Shown here: positions 8,125 to 16,273 of the stretch, one piece after another
Position numbering within the stretch: position 1 is the first letter of the stretch
Layout of the letters: each line of letters begins with the position of its first letter
Origin: Olivibacter jilunii
Lineage (GTDB): Bacteria; Bacteroidota; Bacteroidia; Sphingobacteriales; Sphingobacteriaceae
Assembly (NCBI RefSeq): GCF_900607235.1
Contig: NZ_LR027853.1
Span: forward strand, 1-64,000
DNA: 64,000 nt
Direction: 5' to 3'
Position numbers and translations under genes: made by a program
Notes under the pieces: model-generated
The model's database searches: none
Told to the model about the DNA's origin: nothing
The model's input: the letters and a program-made list of their open reading frames with translations, nothing else

Positions 8125-8213
8125 CCAACCCTACGCTATGTCACATTGCGGGACGAGGTTCAGCAAGGAATAGATGCCATAGGTCTGCATTCGCTGAGTA
8201 AAAAGAAAAGATA
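8125..8213 (+). pseudogene. C-terminal fragment of an unidentified protein
   Basis: One plus-strand frame reads LRYVTLRDEVQQGIDAIG and ends with a Lys-rich tail and a TAG at 8211-8213, immediately before a perfect terminator hairpin. There is no start codon and the upstream frame is soon lost. This looks like the 3' stump of a deleted gene that has kept its own terminator. Family unknown. Confidence 0.35.
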
Positions 8214-8236
8214 GGCAAGTCTGTCCTATCTTTTTT
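8206..8236. terminator. Bidirectional rho-independent terminator
   Basis: A perfect 10-bp stem (AAAAGATAGG at 8206-8215, CCTATCTTTT at 8225-8234) carries A- and T-runs on its two sides. It separates the plus-strand gene stump from the minus-strand gene ending at 8259. Confidence 0.75.
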
Positions 8237-8258
8237 ATCTAATTTAATAAAATCGGTT

Positions 8259-8624
8259 CTATTCTAGCAACAGTATCCAGTCTTTCGCTTGTTTTGCCTG
8301 TTCGTTATACATGATTTTCCATTTACCTGCCGGGATAAGCTGTTCATTAAAGTACCATAAATGAAAACGTTTCCATAGCACGCGTAGATTGTCAACAGCA
8401 TGGACAACCCTTTCTCTTCGGTATGAGACGGGGGTGTTCGTTTCGGTAAAAAGTACATTGACCATTGACGGATCGATGGAAAACAGGAAGGCATAATATT
8501 CAACTCCCTGACTCTGGTTCATAAGCCACACTTCGGCATTAATATCACACATAAGCCGATCAAATTCCTTAGCTAATTTTTTCAAGCGTCTTTCGGAGAA
8601 ATGTGTTAAGCCGGAGTTATTCAT
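8259..8624 (-). CDS. Hypothetical protein
   Basis: A 121-residue protein. The N-terminus is basic (HFSERRLKKLAKEFDRLM) and the central part contains SIDPSMVNVLFTETNTPVSY. It ends KDWILLLE. No membrane segment or enzyme motif. It ends just before the shared terminator at 8206-8236. It lies 30 nt downstream of the next minus-strand gene, so both probably form one transcript. Role unknown. Confidence 0.5.
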   Translation of the reverse strand: MNNSGLTHFSERRLKKLAKEFDRLMCDINAEVWLMNQSQGVEYYAFLFSIDPSMVNVLFTETNTPVSYRRERVVHAVDNLRVLWKRFHLWYFNEQLIPAGKWKIMYNEQAKQAKDWILLLE

Positions 8625-8654
8625 GAACTTGTAGAGATACGTGTATATGCTATT

Positions 8655-8948
8655 TTATTTTAGTTGTAATTTTTGGAGTCTTTCATCCAGCTCCGTTAGC
8701 CCAGCTTTCGAAAGGCAGTCCATCGATAGTTCCTCCAGTTGTTTAATAGCCTCTTGCGATATGGTATCCAATAATCCCTGCGGTTTTTCGCCGCCCTGTA
8801 AAGAAATGCCCCGTTGGATCACCTGCGTGAGCAGAAGTACCATGGTCCTGCTGATTCTTAAATCTATCTTTACGTTTTCGTTCATTCCGGGAATGCATAA
8901 CAACGTTTCATACACACGTCCCAAATCTGTAGTTGTAAGCATATTCAT
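8655..8948 (-). CDS. Hypothetical helical protein
   Basis: A 97-residue protein, predicted all helical, with IDLRISRTMVLLLTQVIQRG in the middle and a Leu/Glu-rich C-terminus (ELDERLQKLQLK). It may dimerise. It is first in a two-gene minus-strand unit with the gene at 8259-8624. I do not recognise a family. Confidence 0.5.
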   Translation of the reverse strand: MNMLTTTDLGRVYETLLCIPGMNENVKIDLRISRTMVLLLTQVIQRGISLQGGEKPQGLLDTISQEAIKQLEELSMDCLSKAGLTELDERLQKLQLK

Positions 8949-9527
8949 TTATTTTGTAGCCAATAAAAGTCTTGGCACAAATATACTCTAGGGCGAGCGG
9001 ATTATCTTAATCAGATTTTGAGCAGGATGCTGACTGATATATGAATATCATCGCTGTGTTTTCAGGATTAAAAAATTAATGGATTCGGACCGTGGGGTCC
9101 TTGAACAGCTGAAGAAAAATTTCATAACAGAAGACAATTAGTTTGAATCGTTTAAAACTAAATTATTAGCCAGCTCCAACAAAAAAAAGCAGGATCATAG
9201 ACCTAACCGCAAATAGTAGAGGATTCATTCTCAATTTCTCCACCTAGATCTGAAGCCAATAGCGAATAAGCATTCAATCGGTCAACAGCGGAAATAAGGC
9301 GGTATTTATTTAATTAATCTCCGAAAAGTTACATCACCAGTCGGACAGTTCCCCAATCTTAATCCGATGCACTCAAAGAAAAAGTCGCACAAAATGGGTA
9401 TCCGTCCGTGCAACGGACAGAACCTCCTTTGCTTCGCCATTTTGTTTCCGTTTTCTTCTCTCAGTCCGACTTTGGCTCGTAAGCATTCCGGCGTCAATTA
9501 ATTTTTTTATTCATTTAAAACACAGTT
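8949..9527. other. Gene-poor spacer with fragments
   Basis: No convincing intact gene. A plus-strand frame around 9035-9141 (contains KLMDSDRGVLEQLKKNF, stop at 9139-9141) has no start and looks like a gene end. A 63-codon minus-strand frame (9306-9497) is possible but unsupported. A small perfect hairpin, GTCCGT-GCA-ACGGAC, lies at 9404-9418. The last 100 bases form the leader of the JAB gene. Confidence 0.4.
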
Positions 9528-9986
9528 ATGAAAAATCAATTTATCGCCAATGAACTTCGTCTGACTTATTACAAGAACGAATCGCTAAATGTTTCGGATT
9601 TTAAAAAATTAAACTGTTCAGATACGCTTAGCAATGCCTTTAGAAAAATTTGGAATAACAACGAAATTGAAATACGTGAAAGCTTCTATGCTATTTACCT
9701 TAACACGGCGCTCAAGGCTGTAGGATATTTTAAAATAGCAGATGGCGGAGTAGATTCCGTCGTGGTTGATTTGAGATTGTTGATAACTCCGGCATTGCTT
9801 TCAAATGCAAAATTTGTAGCGATAGCACATAATCATCCGTCGGGTTGTTTAACACCAAGTCAAACAGATAAGATCATAACTGAGCAGGTAGTTAAGGCAT
9901 GCGGAATTATGCAGATGAAACTCATAGACCATATCATCCTTTGTGCCGAAGGCTATTATTCGTTTTCAGATAACGGGGGGGTGTAG
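9528..9986 (+). CDS. radC: RadC-like JAB domain protein
   Basis: A 152-residue JAB/MPN-fold protein. The metal-binding signature HNHPSG occurs near residue 102 and is followed by the Ser/Asp context LTPSQTDKIIT. The family's IDHIIL motif comes near the C-terminus, then GYYSFSDNG. It lacks the helix-hairpin-helix part of full RadC, as is usual for copies on integrative elements. Its biochemical role is not settled, and such proteins are common markers of Bacteroidota mobile elements. It lies alone between spacers, upstream of the primase-like gene. Confidence 0.85.
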   Translation: MKNQFIANELRLTYYKNESLNVSDFKKLNCSDTLSNAFRKIWNNNEIEIRESFYAIYLNTALKAVGYFKIADGGVDSVVVDLRLLITPALLSNAKFVAIAHNHPSGCLTPSQTDKIITEQVVKACGIMQMKLIDHIILCAEGYYSFSDNGGV

Positions 9987-10176
9987 CTCCCCAAATTATG
10001 TTTATTACTTCAGTTTACATTGGTACCTCGCTATAGTTCTGATAGACTACCACAATCCCGTCAAAGAAAATTGGATAGCGCATCTACATTGCTTGTTTAC
10101 AATTTAATCAAGGTCGTTCCTTTCAAAAGTACCTCACTAACTTTGTTGCCGTTTAACGAAAAGATGTGGAGGTAAT

Positions 10177-11061
10177 GTGTGGAAGATTCCTGATGAACAG
10201 CAAATGGATCTGGAGCCGCTCAGAGAAATAGATCTCGTAAGTTATCTTTCTTCTCTGGGTTATGAGCCCGTCAGAGTACGAAGACAGGACTATTGGTACC
10301 TTTCTCCACTGAGGACAGAGCGCACAGCTTCTTTCCGGGTTGATCGGATCAGGAATCGTTGGAAAGATTGGGGAGATGGTCAGAGTGGTGGTTTTATCGA
10401 CTTCGCCATGAAATTTCATGGATGGACCTTTCCTGAGTTTCTGAAGAATTTTTCGGAACAGTATCATCGACCGGTAGCCGCTCACCGATTGCCAAAAGGT
10501 GAAATTAACGATACTTCTCCGTTAGTAGAGATAATTAGCGTACACCCTCTTACGTCCATCGCGCTCCTGCGCTATCTGGACCATCGGTGCATTCCGCGGA
10601 AACTGGCCTTTCGTTTTTGCAGGGAAGTTAAGTACCGAATGAACGGCAGTAGTTACTATGCCATAGGTTTTAAAAATGATCGGGGAGGCTACGAACTCCG
10701 CAACCCGTATTTTAAAAGTTCAACTACACCCAAAACGGTTACCACCTTCGATAACGGCTCTGATACGCTTTTTGTAGTGGAAGGTTTTTTTGATTTCCTT
10801 TCATTGCTGACCGTCCTTGAAAATGAAAAGATCGATAACGTGAATTTCCTGGTTCTCAATTCCCTTTCTTTTTTCGAGGGAGCAAGAGGATATATGGAAA
10901 AGCATAGACATGTCAATCTGTTCCTGGATTGGGACAAAAGCGGTCGGAGTGTTACCGAATACGCCTGCTCACTCGCGGGTTGTTACGGCGACAGCAGTGA
11001 TCTGTATGCCGGATTTAAGGATTTCAACAAATGGCTGATAGAGAACAGCAAGATTAAATAA
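10177..11061 (+). CDS. Toprim/CHC2-like primase-related protein
   Basis: A 294-residue protein. The N-terminal region (about 15-85) has the shape of a DnaG zinc-finger domain (YWYLSPLRTERTASFRV, then WGDGQSGGFIDFAM) but the zinc-ligand Cys residues are missing. From about residue 190 a Toprim domain shows FVVEGFFDFLSLL and LFLDWDKSG. Translation likely starts at GTG 10177, because GGAGG lies 5 nt upstream. The next in-frame ATG is at 10204. Such proteins accompany mobilization genes in Bacteroidota and presumably prime complementary-strand synthesis after transfer. Confidence 0.8.
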   Translation: MWKIPDEQQMDLEPLREIDLVSYLSSLGYEPVRVRRQDYWYLSPLRTERTASFRVDRIRNRWKDWGDGQSGGFIDFAMKFHGWTFPEFLKNFSEQYHRPVAAHRLPKGEINDTSPLVEIISVHPLTSIALLRYLDHRCIPRKLAFRFCREVKYRMNGSSYYAIGFKNDRGGYELRNPYFKSSTTPKTVTTFDNGSDTLFVVEGFFDFLSLLTVLENEKIDNVNFLVLNSLSFFEGARGYMEKHRHVNLFLDWDKSGRSVTEYACSLAGCYGDSSDLYAGFKDFNKWLIENSKIK

Positions 11062-11068
11062 AAAGTAT

Positions 11069-11821
11069 ATGGAAAAAGCAATGAAGACTTCGGAAGAGGC
11101 AGGAATTATTGAAAGGGCACTGGAAGAGCGGGGATATAGCGCATTTTTTGGCGAAGGGTTGAAAGAGCAGATCGCTTCCTTCGTAAATGATCCAAAGAAA
11201 CCCAATGTGATGGAGCTGGATAAACTAATGGAAGGTGACAGGCTTTTGTTTTCGTTATTGATCAGATCCTTTGACCAGGCCAATCCCGTTCCTGCATTTC
11301 TGGTTTCAAGAGGTCTGCCCGACGGAAAAAAAGCAGAGCTGTTCATCCATTCGGTCATGTCGTTTGCCAAAGCGGCCAATCTTGTTCATGGAAGGGCAGT
11401 GCAATTGAACTCCAACAGAATCGGTGAATTTGATCCTATATGGGTAAGAGCAAGGTTCAATGTCGATGGAAGCGGTTCGGGTGAAGTGGTAAGGGTGAAC
11501 GCCTATCAAATGGAGGGAAAAAGGGAACTGAAGAACCTTTTCAAACTTCTGGAACTGGAGAATGAACCGAATATCTTTACCAAGGAGCTCTGGGTAATGA
11601 AACTGGCCGGTGGAGATATGCCCTTATTAAATACCCGTTTTGGTAAGTTTTATATATCCGCAGAACCGGAAATCAATTCTCTTTCTCTATGGGATAAAGA
11701 CAAGAACCTTTTAATCCCCGATATCAAGGATGAGAAAGAAAGGAAGAAAACCTTCAATACAGATATCCAGTCTGAAGAGGAACTGAAACAACCGAAGGTA
11801 AAGAGAACCGCAAAATTATAA
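11069..11821 (+). CDS. Hypothetical protein, mobilization region
   Basis: A 250-residue, mostly polar protein of unknown family. It starts 7 nt after the primase-like gene and is likely co-transcribed with it. Segments such as SRGLPDGKKAELFIHSVM and VRVNAYQMEGKRELKNLF do not point to a known enzyme. The C-terminus is charged and probably disordered. It precedes the candidate oriT, so a role in DNA processing during transfer is a reasonable guess, but nothing in the sequence proves it. Confidence 0.55.
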   Translation: MEKAMKTSEEAGIIERALEERGYSAFFGEGLKEQIASFVNDPKKPNVMELDKLMEGDRLLFSLLIRSFDQANPVPAFLVSRGLPDGKKAELFIHSVMSFAKAANLVHGRAVQLNSNRIGEFDPIWVRARFNVDGSGSGEVVRVNAYQMEGKRELKNLFKLLELENEPNIFTKELWVMKLAGGDMPLLNTRFGKFYISAEPEINSLSLWDKDKNLLIPDIKDEKERKKTFNTDIQSEEELKQPKVKRTAKL

Positions 11822-11993
11822 TACATCAGTGTTTATAGAATAAAAATCCCGTTGGGATCACGGCAATTGCCTGGTCTCCGCAATTGGCAAGATGTACCGT
11901 TGTTAAACACAACGGAAATGCCCTAGATCCTCCAAAGTCGGAACGGGAATAAAGAATCTGTCAGAACGGGAATTAGTAAATGGGAGATAAGCG
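11822..11993. other. Candidate origin of transfer (oriT)
   Basis: This 172-nt gap sits directly before the relaxosome accessory gene. It contains a perfect 7-bp inverted repeat with a 5-nt loop (CCGTTGT at 11897-11903, ACAACGG at 11909-11915). It also holds two direct copies of GAACGGGAAT (11941-11950 and 11964-11973) whose starts are 23 bp apart, about two helical turns. Inverted plus direct repeats next to relaxase genes are the usual layout of oriT. The nick site cannot be read from sequence alone. Confidence 0.45.
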
Positions 11994-12383
11994 ATGGAAG
12001 GGAAAGAAAATATCAGAAGCAGGATCGTCGGTCTGCGATTAACAATCAAAGAATACGATCGGATCAAGGCGCTATCAAAGGAAAGTACTACCCCTCAATT
12101 GAGTGAGTATATCCGCAGGGTTATACTTGAAAAACCGGTTACATTTTTCACGCGAGACCGGTCCATGGATGAACTGATGCAGGAGCTGATGCTGCTGCGA
12201 AAAGAGCTCAACAGTATAGGCATTAACTTCAACCAAGCGGTGAAAAAACTCAATGCGCTGGATCGAACAGGCGAGCTGAAATCGTGGGCGACGTCCTATG
12301 AAATGGACCGGAGACAGCTATTGAGACAGATAGAAAATATTGCGGCGGTGGTGGCTAAAATGGGCGGGAAATGGTTGCAGTGA
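11994..12383 (+). CDS. mobC: Plasmid mobilization relaxosome protein, MobC-like
   Basis: A 129-residue protein. The N-terminal IVGLRLTIKEYDRIKALS followed by LSEYIRRVIL matches a ribbon-helix-helix DNA-binding unit. The second half (LLLRKELNSIGINFNQAVKKL) is the MobC-type helical domain. It would bind oriT and help the relaxase. Its end overlaps the relaxase start by 13 nt, which shows coupled expression. Family known as MobC/BfmB-type relaxosome accessory proteins. Confidence 0.8.
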   Translation: MEGKENIRSRIVGLRLTIKEYDRIKALSKESTTPQLSEYIRRVILEKPVTFFTRDRSMDELMQELMLLRKELNSIGINFNQAVKKLNALDRTGELKSWATSYEMDRRQLLRQIENIAAVVAKMGGKWLQ

Positions 12384-13657
12384 TCCACGCAAGTAGGAGC
12401 TTCAGAACGGTGCTGAACTACAATGAGAATAAGGTCAGGGAAGGTATGGCCGATTGCATTTCCGCAGGCAGTTATCCTAAAAACGTAGTCGATCTGGCTT
12501 TTAATGAGAAACTTAATCGCCTACGGGATCAGGCGGCACTCAGACCGTCGGTGAAAGTAAACTGCGTCCATATTTCGCTGAATTTCCACCCTTCCGAATC
12601 GCTTTCAGGGGCGCAACTGGAAGTTCTTGCCGAGGATTACCTCGACCGTTTGGGATTCTGCGGTCAACCCTACCTGTTGTACAGACACTATGATGCTGCG
12701 CATCCACATGTCCATTTAGTAACAACAAATATCCGGAATGACGGAAGCGCCATCAAGCTCCACAATATCGGTAAGTCCAGATCGGAGGAAGCCAGAAAAG
12801 CAATTGAAGAAAAGTACCATCTGGTACGGGCAACGGACAGTGAAGCAACAGAAAACACTGTAAAAAGTGCTTATTCGCAGCGCATAGAATACGGGAAATC
12901 CGAAACTCGGAGAGCTATCGCGGGTGTCCTGGCGGGTGTGCTTACGACCTATTGCTATGGTTCCGTTGCAGAGCTCAACGCATTGCTCGGTCTTTATAAT
13001 GTGGAGGCATCCAGGGGAAAGGAAGAATCCAGAATCTACAAAAACAGGGGACTGATCTACCGCATACTCGATAGCCAGAGCAGAGCGATAGGTGTACCGA
13101 TCAAAGCCAGTTTACTTCCTGGGAAACCCACGCTGAACTTTCTTGAAGAACGCTTTGTCATGAACCGGATTGTACGGAGACAGCACCGTTCAAGGTTAAG
13201 GAATGCCATTGATATGGCCTTTTTAAAGGGACAGGTAAGTACGGTAAATGACATCGTCGGATTGCTGAAAACGCAGGGCATCGACACGGTAATCAGACGG
13301 AATAATAATGGTGAACTATACGGGATTACCTATGTAGACCATACCACCAAATGTGTATTCAACGGAAGTGAACTGGGCAAGAATTACAGTTCAAATGCGA
13401 TCAAAAAAAGGAGCGGTGAAAGGGATCTTCCGGTGTCACCATTAGGACAATCCGGACAGAAAGAGTGGGTTAAAAGGCAAGAAAAAGACATAGATCCGAG
13501 GCTCGTTCCAGTCGAGCAATCGATAGAGACAAATATAACAGGGGATTTTATGGAAACCCTTATCGGTCCAGAGTATGCAAACGAGCTATTGCCATGGGAA
13601 TTGCGCAATAGATTGAAGAGAAAGAGGAAGAAAAAGCGGTCACAGGACGAACGCTAG
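12371..13657 (+). CDS. mobB: Relaxase/mobilization nuclease
   Basis: A 428-residue relaxase. The N-terminal domain has HISLNFHPSE and, at about residues 111-115, the metal-binding HPHVHLV motif within the context RHYDAAHPHVHLVTTN, as in MobA/VirD2-type (MOBP) relaxases of Bacteroidota. The C-terminal part is basic and probably contacts DNA. It would nick oriT and lead the strand into the recipient through the coupling protein. It overlaps mobC and is followed after 16 nt by the coupling protein gene. The candidate oriT lies upstream. Confidence 0.88.
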   Translation: MVAVIHASRSFRTVLNYNENKVREGMADCISAGSYPKNVVDLAFNEKLNRLRDQAALRPSVKVNCVHISLNFHPSESLSGAQLEVLAEDYLDRLGFCGQPYLLYRHYDAAHPHVHLVTTNIRNDGSAIKLHNIGKSRSEEARKAIEEKYHLVRATDSEATENTVKSAYSQRIEYGKSETRRAIAGVLAGVLTTYCYGSVAELNALLGLYNVEASRGKEESRIYKNRGLIYRILDSQSRAIGVPIKASLLPGKPTLNFLEERFVMNRIVRRQHRSRLRNAIDMAFLKGQVSTVNDIVGLLKTQGIDTVIRRNNNGELYGITYVDHTTKCVFNGSELGKNYSSNAIKKRSGERDLPVSPLGQSGQKEWVKRQEKDIDPRLVPVEQSIETNITGDFMETLIGPEYANELLPWELRNRLKRKRKKKRSQDER

Positions 13658-13673
13658 GAGGGGGAGAAACACA

Positions 13674-15668
13674 ATGCAGACGGGAGAGAATGAGCAGGCA
13701 TTAAGGAAGATCCTGGATATGACCAGGCTGATCAGTATGAGCATACTGGCCCTGCATTTTTATTACTATTGTTATGGTGCCTTCAGGGGATGGCAGCTCC
13801 ATCTGGAGATAACCGACCGCTTGCTCGGTAATATTGCCCTTACCGGCCTATTCGGTTTTTTTCATAAGTCGAAACTTTTTGCGCTGTTTTTTCTGGTGAT
13901 CTCCCTGCTCGGGGCAAAGGGGAAAAAGGATGAAAAGCTGGATTACCGGGCGGCCTTTGCCTATATCATTACGGGCCTGCTGCTCTATTTTATAAGCTAT
14001 CTGTGTCTCCTGTTGGATCTTGGTATCGGTTACATCGCGATCGCTTATATGTCAGTAACCTTTACCGGATACCTGCTGATCTTAACAGGAGGAACACTTT
14101 TAACACGTATTATAAAGGCCAACCTTGCTGACGACATTTTCAATGCCGAAAACGAAACATTTCCACAGGAAGAGGGGCTCATGACCAATGAATTTTCCAT
14201 CAACCTAAGAGCTAAATATCGGTTGAAAGGAAAGATACGCGAATCGTGGCTGAATTTTATTGCGGTTTTTCGCGCATGCCTCGTGCTGGGCAGCCCGGGT
14301 GCAGGAAAATCGGCGTTTGTGATCCGCCATTTTATCAGCCAGGCCCTCAACCGTCCGAAGAACTATGAGCCGTATACGATGTTTGTATACGACTTTAAAT
14401 TTCCCGATCTATCGATCATTGCCTATAACCACTGGCTGAAAAACAGGCATCGGTACCGCGCCAAATCGGATTGCTTTTTTGTTAATTTCGATGATCTGAG
14501 CAGATCGCACAGAGGCAATCCGCTCGATCCACAGGCAATGGATGATATCACCGATGCATCGGAATCCGCCCGAACTATCCTGCTCGGGCTTAGTCCCGAG
14601 TGGAAAAAAAAGCAGGGCGATTTTTTCGTGGAGTCTCCAATAAATTTCGTAACGGCGCTGATCTGGTTTCTAAGGAAATATATGGATGGAATTTACTGCA
14701 CTTTGCCCCATGTAATCGAACTGATGCAGCTCGAATACGACGAACTCTTTACGGTTCTACGTCTGGAAAAAGAGATCGAGGTGCTGGTCAATCCGTTCAT
14801 AAACGCCTATATAAATGATGTTATGGAGCAGCTCGAAGGGCAGATTGCCTCAGCAAAGATCGCTATGGCGAGGTTGGTTTCTCCCGCGCTTTACTATGTC
14901 CTTTCGGGGAATGATTTCAGTTTGGATATCAATGACCCGGATCATCCCAAACTGATCTGCATGGGCAACAACCCGCAAAAACTTCAGATTTACGGTGCGG
15001 TACTTTCGCTATATGTGAACAGGTTATTGAAGATCATTAACAAGAAAAACAAACTGAAATCAATGCTGATCTTTGATGAATTTCCCACCCTGACTGCGGA
15101 CGTCATACCCACGATCAGCACGGGCAGATCAAATCTGATAAGCTGTATTCTTGGTATCCAGGATGTAAGTCAGCTGCGGAAAGATTATGGAAAGGAACAG
15201 GCTGATGTGATCATGAATATCGTAGGAAACATCGTTGCAGGGCAGGTAACAGGGGACACTGCTAAACAGCTTTCCGAGCGGATCGGAAAGATCATGCAGG
15301 ACCGCCAAAGCCTTTCGATCAACAGTGGCGATACGTCCATCAGCAAGAACAAACAGCTGGAATATGCCGTTCCGGCTTCCCGGATTGCAGCCCTCAGTTC
15401 GGGGGAATTCGTGGGAATGCTCTCCGATACACCCCAACAGCGGATGCCACTTAAAGCCTTCCATTGTGAAATCCAGAACGATTTTGATGCCATTGAAAAA
15501 GAGGAGAAAGCATACAAGCAGATCCCCATTATTCGTCAGGTAGATAGCGCTATGGTCATGGCTAACTACTACCGGATAAGGCAGGAGGTACGTGACATCG
15601 TCTCAACCGAAATGAACCGGATGTTGAACGATCCTGCGCTGAGACATCTTATCGTAAAGAAAAATTAA
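13674..15668 (+). CDS. traG: Type IV coupling protein (VirD4/TraG/MobC family)
   Basis: A 664-residue protein with N-terminal membrane segments within residues 15-150. A Walker A motif GSPGAGKSA lies at 206-214 and a Walker B LIFDEFPTL near residue 465. Conserved blocks such as NLISCILGIQDVSQLRKDYG follow. This is the hexameric ATPase that links the relaxosome to the transfer channel at the inner membrane. A strong ribosome site (AGGAGGGGG) precedes the ATG. Together with the two genes before it, it makes a complete mobilization module. Confidence 0.9.
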   Translation: MQTGENEQALRKILDMTRLISMSILALHFYYYCYGAFRGWQLHLEITDRLLGNIALTGLFGFFHKSKLFALFFLVISLLGAKGKKDEKLDYRAAFAYIITGLLLYFISYLCLLLDLGIGYIAIAYMSVTFTGYLLILTGGTLLTRIIKANLADDIFNAENETFPQEEGLMTNEFSINLRAKYRLKGKIRESWLNFIAVFRACLVLGSPGAGKSAFVIRHFISQALNRPKNYEPYTMFVYDFKFPDLSIIAYNHWLKNRHRYRAKSDCFFVNFDDLSRSHRGNPLDPQAMDDITDASESARTILLGLSPEWKKKQGDFFVESPINFVTALIWFLRKYMDGIYCTLPHVIELMQLEYDELFTVLRLEKEIEVLVNPFINAYINDVMEQLEGQIASAKIAMARLVSPALYYVLSGNDFSLDINDPDHPKLICMGNNPQKLQIYGAVLSLYVNRLLKIINKKNKLKSMLIFDEFPTLTADVIPTISTGRSNLISCILGIQDVSQLRKDYGKEQADVIMNIVGNIVAGQVTGDTAKQLSERIGKIMQDRQSLSINSGDTSISKNKQLEYAVPASRIAALSSGEFVGMLSDTPQQRMPLKAFHCEIQNDFDAIEKEEKAYKQIPIIRQVDSAMVMANYYRIRQEVRDIVSTEMNRMLNDPALRHLIVKKN

Positions 15669-15695
15669 TAGGAACAAACAATACAGAACTTAACT

Positions 15696-16073
15696 ATGAA
15701 GAAGAAGAATTTGATACCCGGAGAAGAAATTGTAAGATTGATTTTGGCGTTGCAAACGTGGGATGAGGAAGCTGTGATGGAAGATCTCGATTATGCAGGA
15801 GTGGCTACAAAAAGCTATGTCCGAACGGAGGTCAGGATCGAAGAGCTGCGAAGGCAGGACATCCATCTACATACGTTTATAGACGACCGATATGATATTG
15901 GACCATTGTTAACAGAAATACCTCCTATCCTAATAGGAAGGCGCTATACACATGGACCTTACAGCGAAAATTTAGTTGTGGATGGATTTTACCGGGTTGC
16001 TGCAGCGTACGCAGCAGGTTTAAAAATGATTGAGGCATATGTTCCTGAAACAGGTACGGTTTATATTACATAG
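15696..16073 (+). CDS. ParB-N-like hypothetical protein
   Basis: A 125-residue protein starting 28 nt after the coupling protein. The C-terminal part, NLVVDGFYRVAAAYAAGL, resembles the ParB/sulfiredoxin-fold motif (normally DGxHR) that binds nucleotide. The segment between is acidic. Length and order (last gene of the mobilization cluster) suggest an accessory or partition-like protein, but the match rests on one motif. Confidence 0.5.
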   Translation: MKKKNLIPGEEIVRLILALQTWDEEAVMEDLDYAGVATKSYVRTEVRIEELRRQDIHLHTFIDDRYDIGPLLTEIPPILIGRRYTHGPYSENLVVDGFYRVAAAYAAGLKMIEAYVPETGTVYIT

Positions 16074-16173
16074 GACCTGTTCGTTAATGAGATCACGTAT
16101 CCGAATATTATATTAAACAGATGGTTTGGTCATTGATTTTATTACAGTAAGCCGTTTTTGTCGTATATTCTCG

Positions 16174-16208
16174 TTATCTATAATCTTTATAACACGGATT
16201 ATAGATAA
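16174..16208. repeat. Perfect 12-bp inverted repeat
   Basis: TTATCTATAATC at 16174-16185 is exactly inverted at 16197-16208, with an 11-nt spacer. It lies between the convergent ends of the mobilization cluster and the dihydrolipoyl dehydrogenase gene. It could be a bidirectional terminator or a recombinase or regulator site at the border between element core and cargo. Confidence 0.5.
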
Positions 16209-16273
16209 TCACTATTCCTTTTTCATAAATAGTTCGACAAAATCGATTTGAACAATTTTTTACGGTTTGTTGA

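Noticed and set aside
9306-9497. 63-codon minus-strand frame
   Set aside because: No family match in memory and it lies in the leader of the JAB gene. Could be real but cannot be supported.
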